A model generated the notes under the pieces. It searched no databases. It was not told the origin of the DNA and saw only the letters and a list, made by a program, of their open reading frames with translations. Below are positions 5,625 to 5,772 of a stretch of 5,772 nucleotides of DNA, one piece after another. Position numbers and translations under genes: made by a program. The DNA is from an uncultured Odoribacter sp. GTDB lineage: Bacteria > Bacteroidota > Bacteroidia > Bacteroidales > Marinifilaceae. Every line of letters begins with the position of its first letter. The first letter of the stretch is position 1. The stretch spans positions 1-5,772 of the forward strand of contig CAJKZL010000234.1 of the NCBI GenBank assembly GCA_905204385.1. Reading direction: 5' to 3'.

Positions 5625-5772
5625 GTGAAAAGAGTAGAATTATTATCGCCGGCGAAAGACCTGGCTATTGGAAAAGCGGCCATAAATAATGGCGCAGATG
5701 CTGTTTATATCGGCGCTCCGTTGATCGGTGCCCGCAAATCCTCTGCTAATTCTTTAAAAGATATAGCTGAGC
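5625..5772 (+). CDS. U32 family peptidase (start of gene, runs off right edge)
   Basis: Forty-nine codons are visible from GTG 5625 to the right edge. The product begins with KRVELLSPAKDLAIGKAAIN followed by NGADAVYIGAP, the N-terminal strand and helix pattern of peptidase family U32, whose best-known members act in tRNA/rRNA hydroxylation and ubiquinone synthesis (the RlhA, TrhP and UbiU groups) rather than as proven proteases. GTG is the likely start: an in-frame stop lies at 5607-5609 and no ATG occurs between. The gene follows bioD by 37 bases with no visible promoter box, so read-through from bioD is likely. Subgroup and role cannot be told from this fragment. Confidence 0.87.
   Translation, partial: MKRVELLSPAKDLAIGKAAINNGADAVYIGAPLIGARKSSANSLKDIAE

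Overview
The window looks like chromosomal DNA of a Bacteroidota member, most likely of the order Bacteroidales. The evidence is the repeated TAnnTTTG promoter -7 box (one case has a matching TTTG -33 box), the general lack of Shine-Dalgarno sequences, the AT-rich spacers, and the type of genes present. A butyrate-type phosphotransacylase would suit Odoribacter or Butyricimonas-like bacteria, but that genus guess is inference.

Layout: positions 1-921 hold the N-terminal 307 codons of a large minus-strand protein of unknown function that runs off the left edge. It overlaps by 17 bases the end of a 107-residue double zinc-ribbon protein (905-1228), so the two are probably one transcription unit. 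Next comes a minus-strand initiator tRNA-fMet (1373-1444). Two bases beyond its 3' end lies a long palindrome (1309-1370) that resembles a REP/RAYT-type repeat and also has the form of an intrinsic terminator. A 12-helix MFS transporter (1641-2804) reads the other way and appears to begin with TTG. A 260-base spacer with several small inverted motifs precedes a complete phosphate acyltransferase gene of the ptb type (3065-3976). This gene faces a minus-strand OmpA-like lipoprotein gene (4107-4814) across a hairpin terminator. Divergent from the lipoprotein gene, with nearly overlapping promoters, is bioD (4922-5587). After 37 bases the start of a U32 family peptidase/hydroxylase gene follows (5625 to the right edge).

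The genes do not form one pathway. They are housekeeping functions (translation initiation, acyl-phosphate metabolism, biotin synthesis, cell-envelope anchoring) next to an uncharacterised zinc-ribbon plus large-protein pair. The most interesting points are the palindrome used next to the initiator tRNA, the tandem internal duplication in the unknown large protein, and the overlapping divergent promoters between the OmpA-like gene and bioD. I found no CRISPR array, transposase gene, rRNA or phage gene. I see no clear new multi-gene system; the unknown pair at the left edge is the best candidate and cannot be judged without the sequence beyond position 1.
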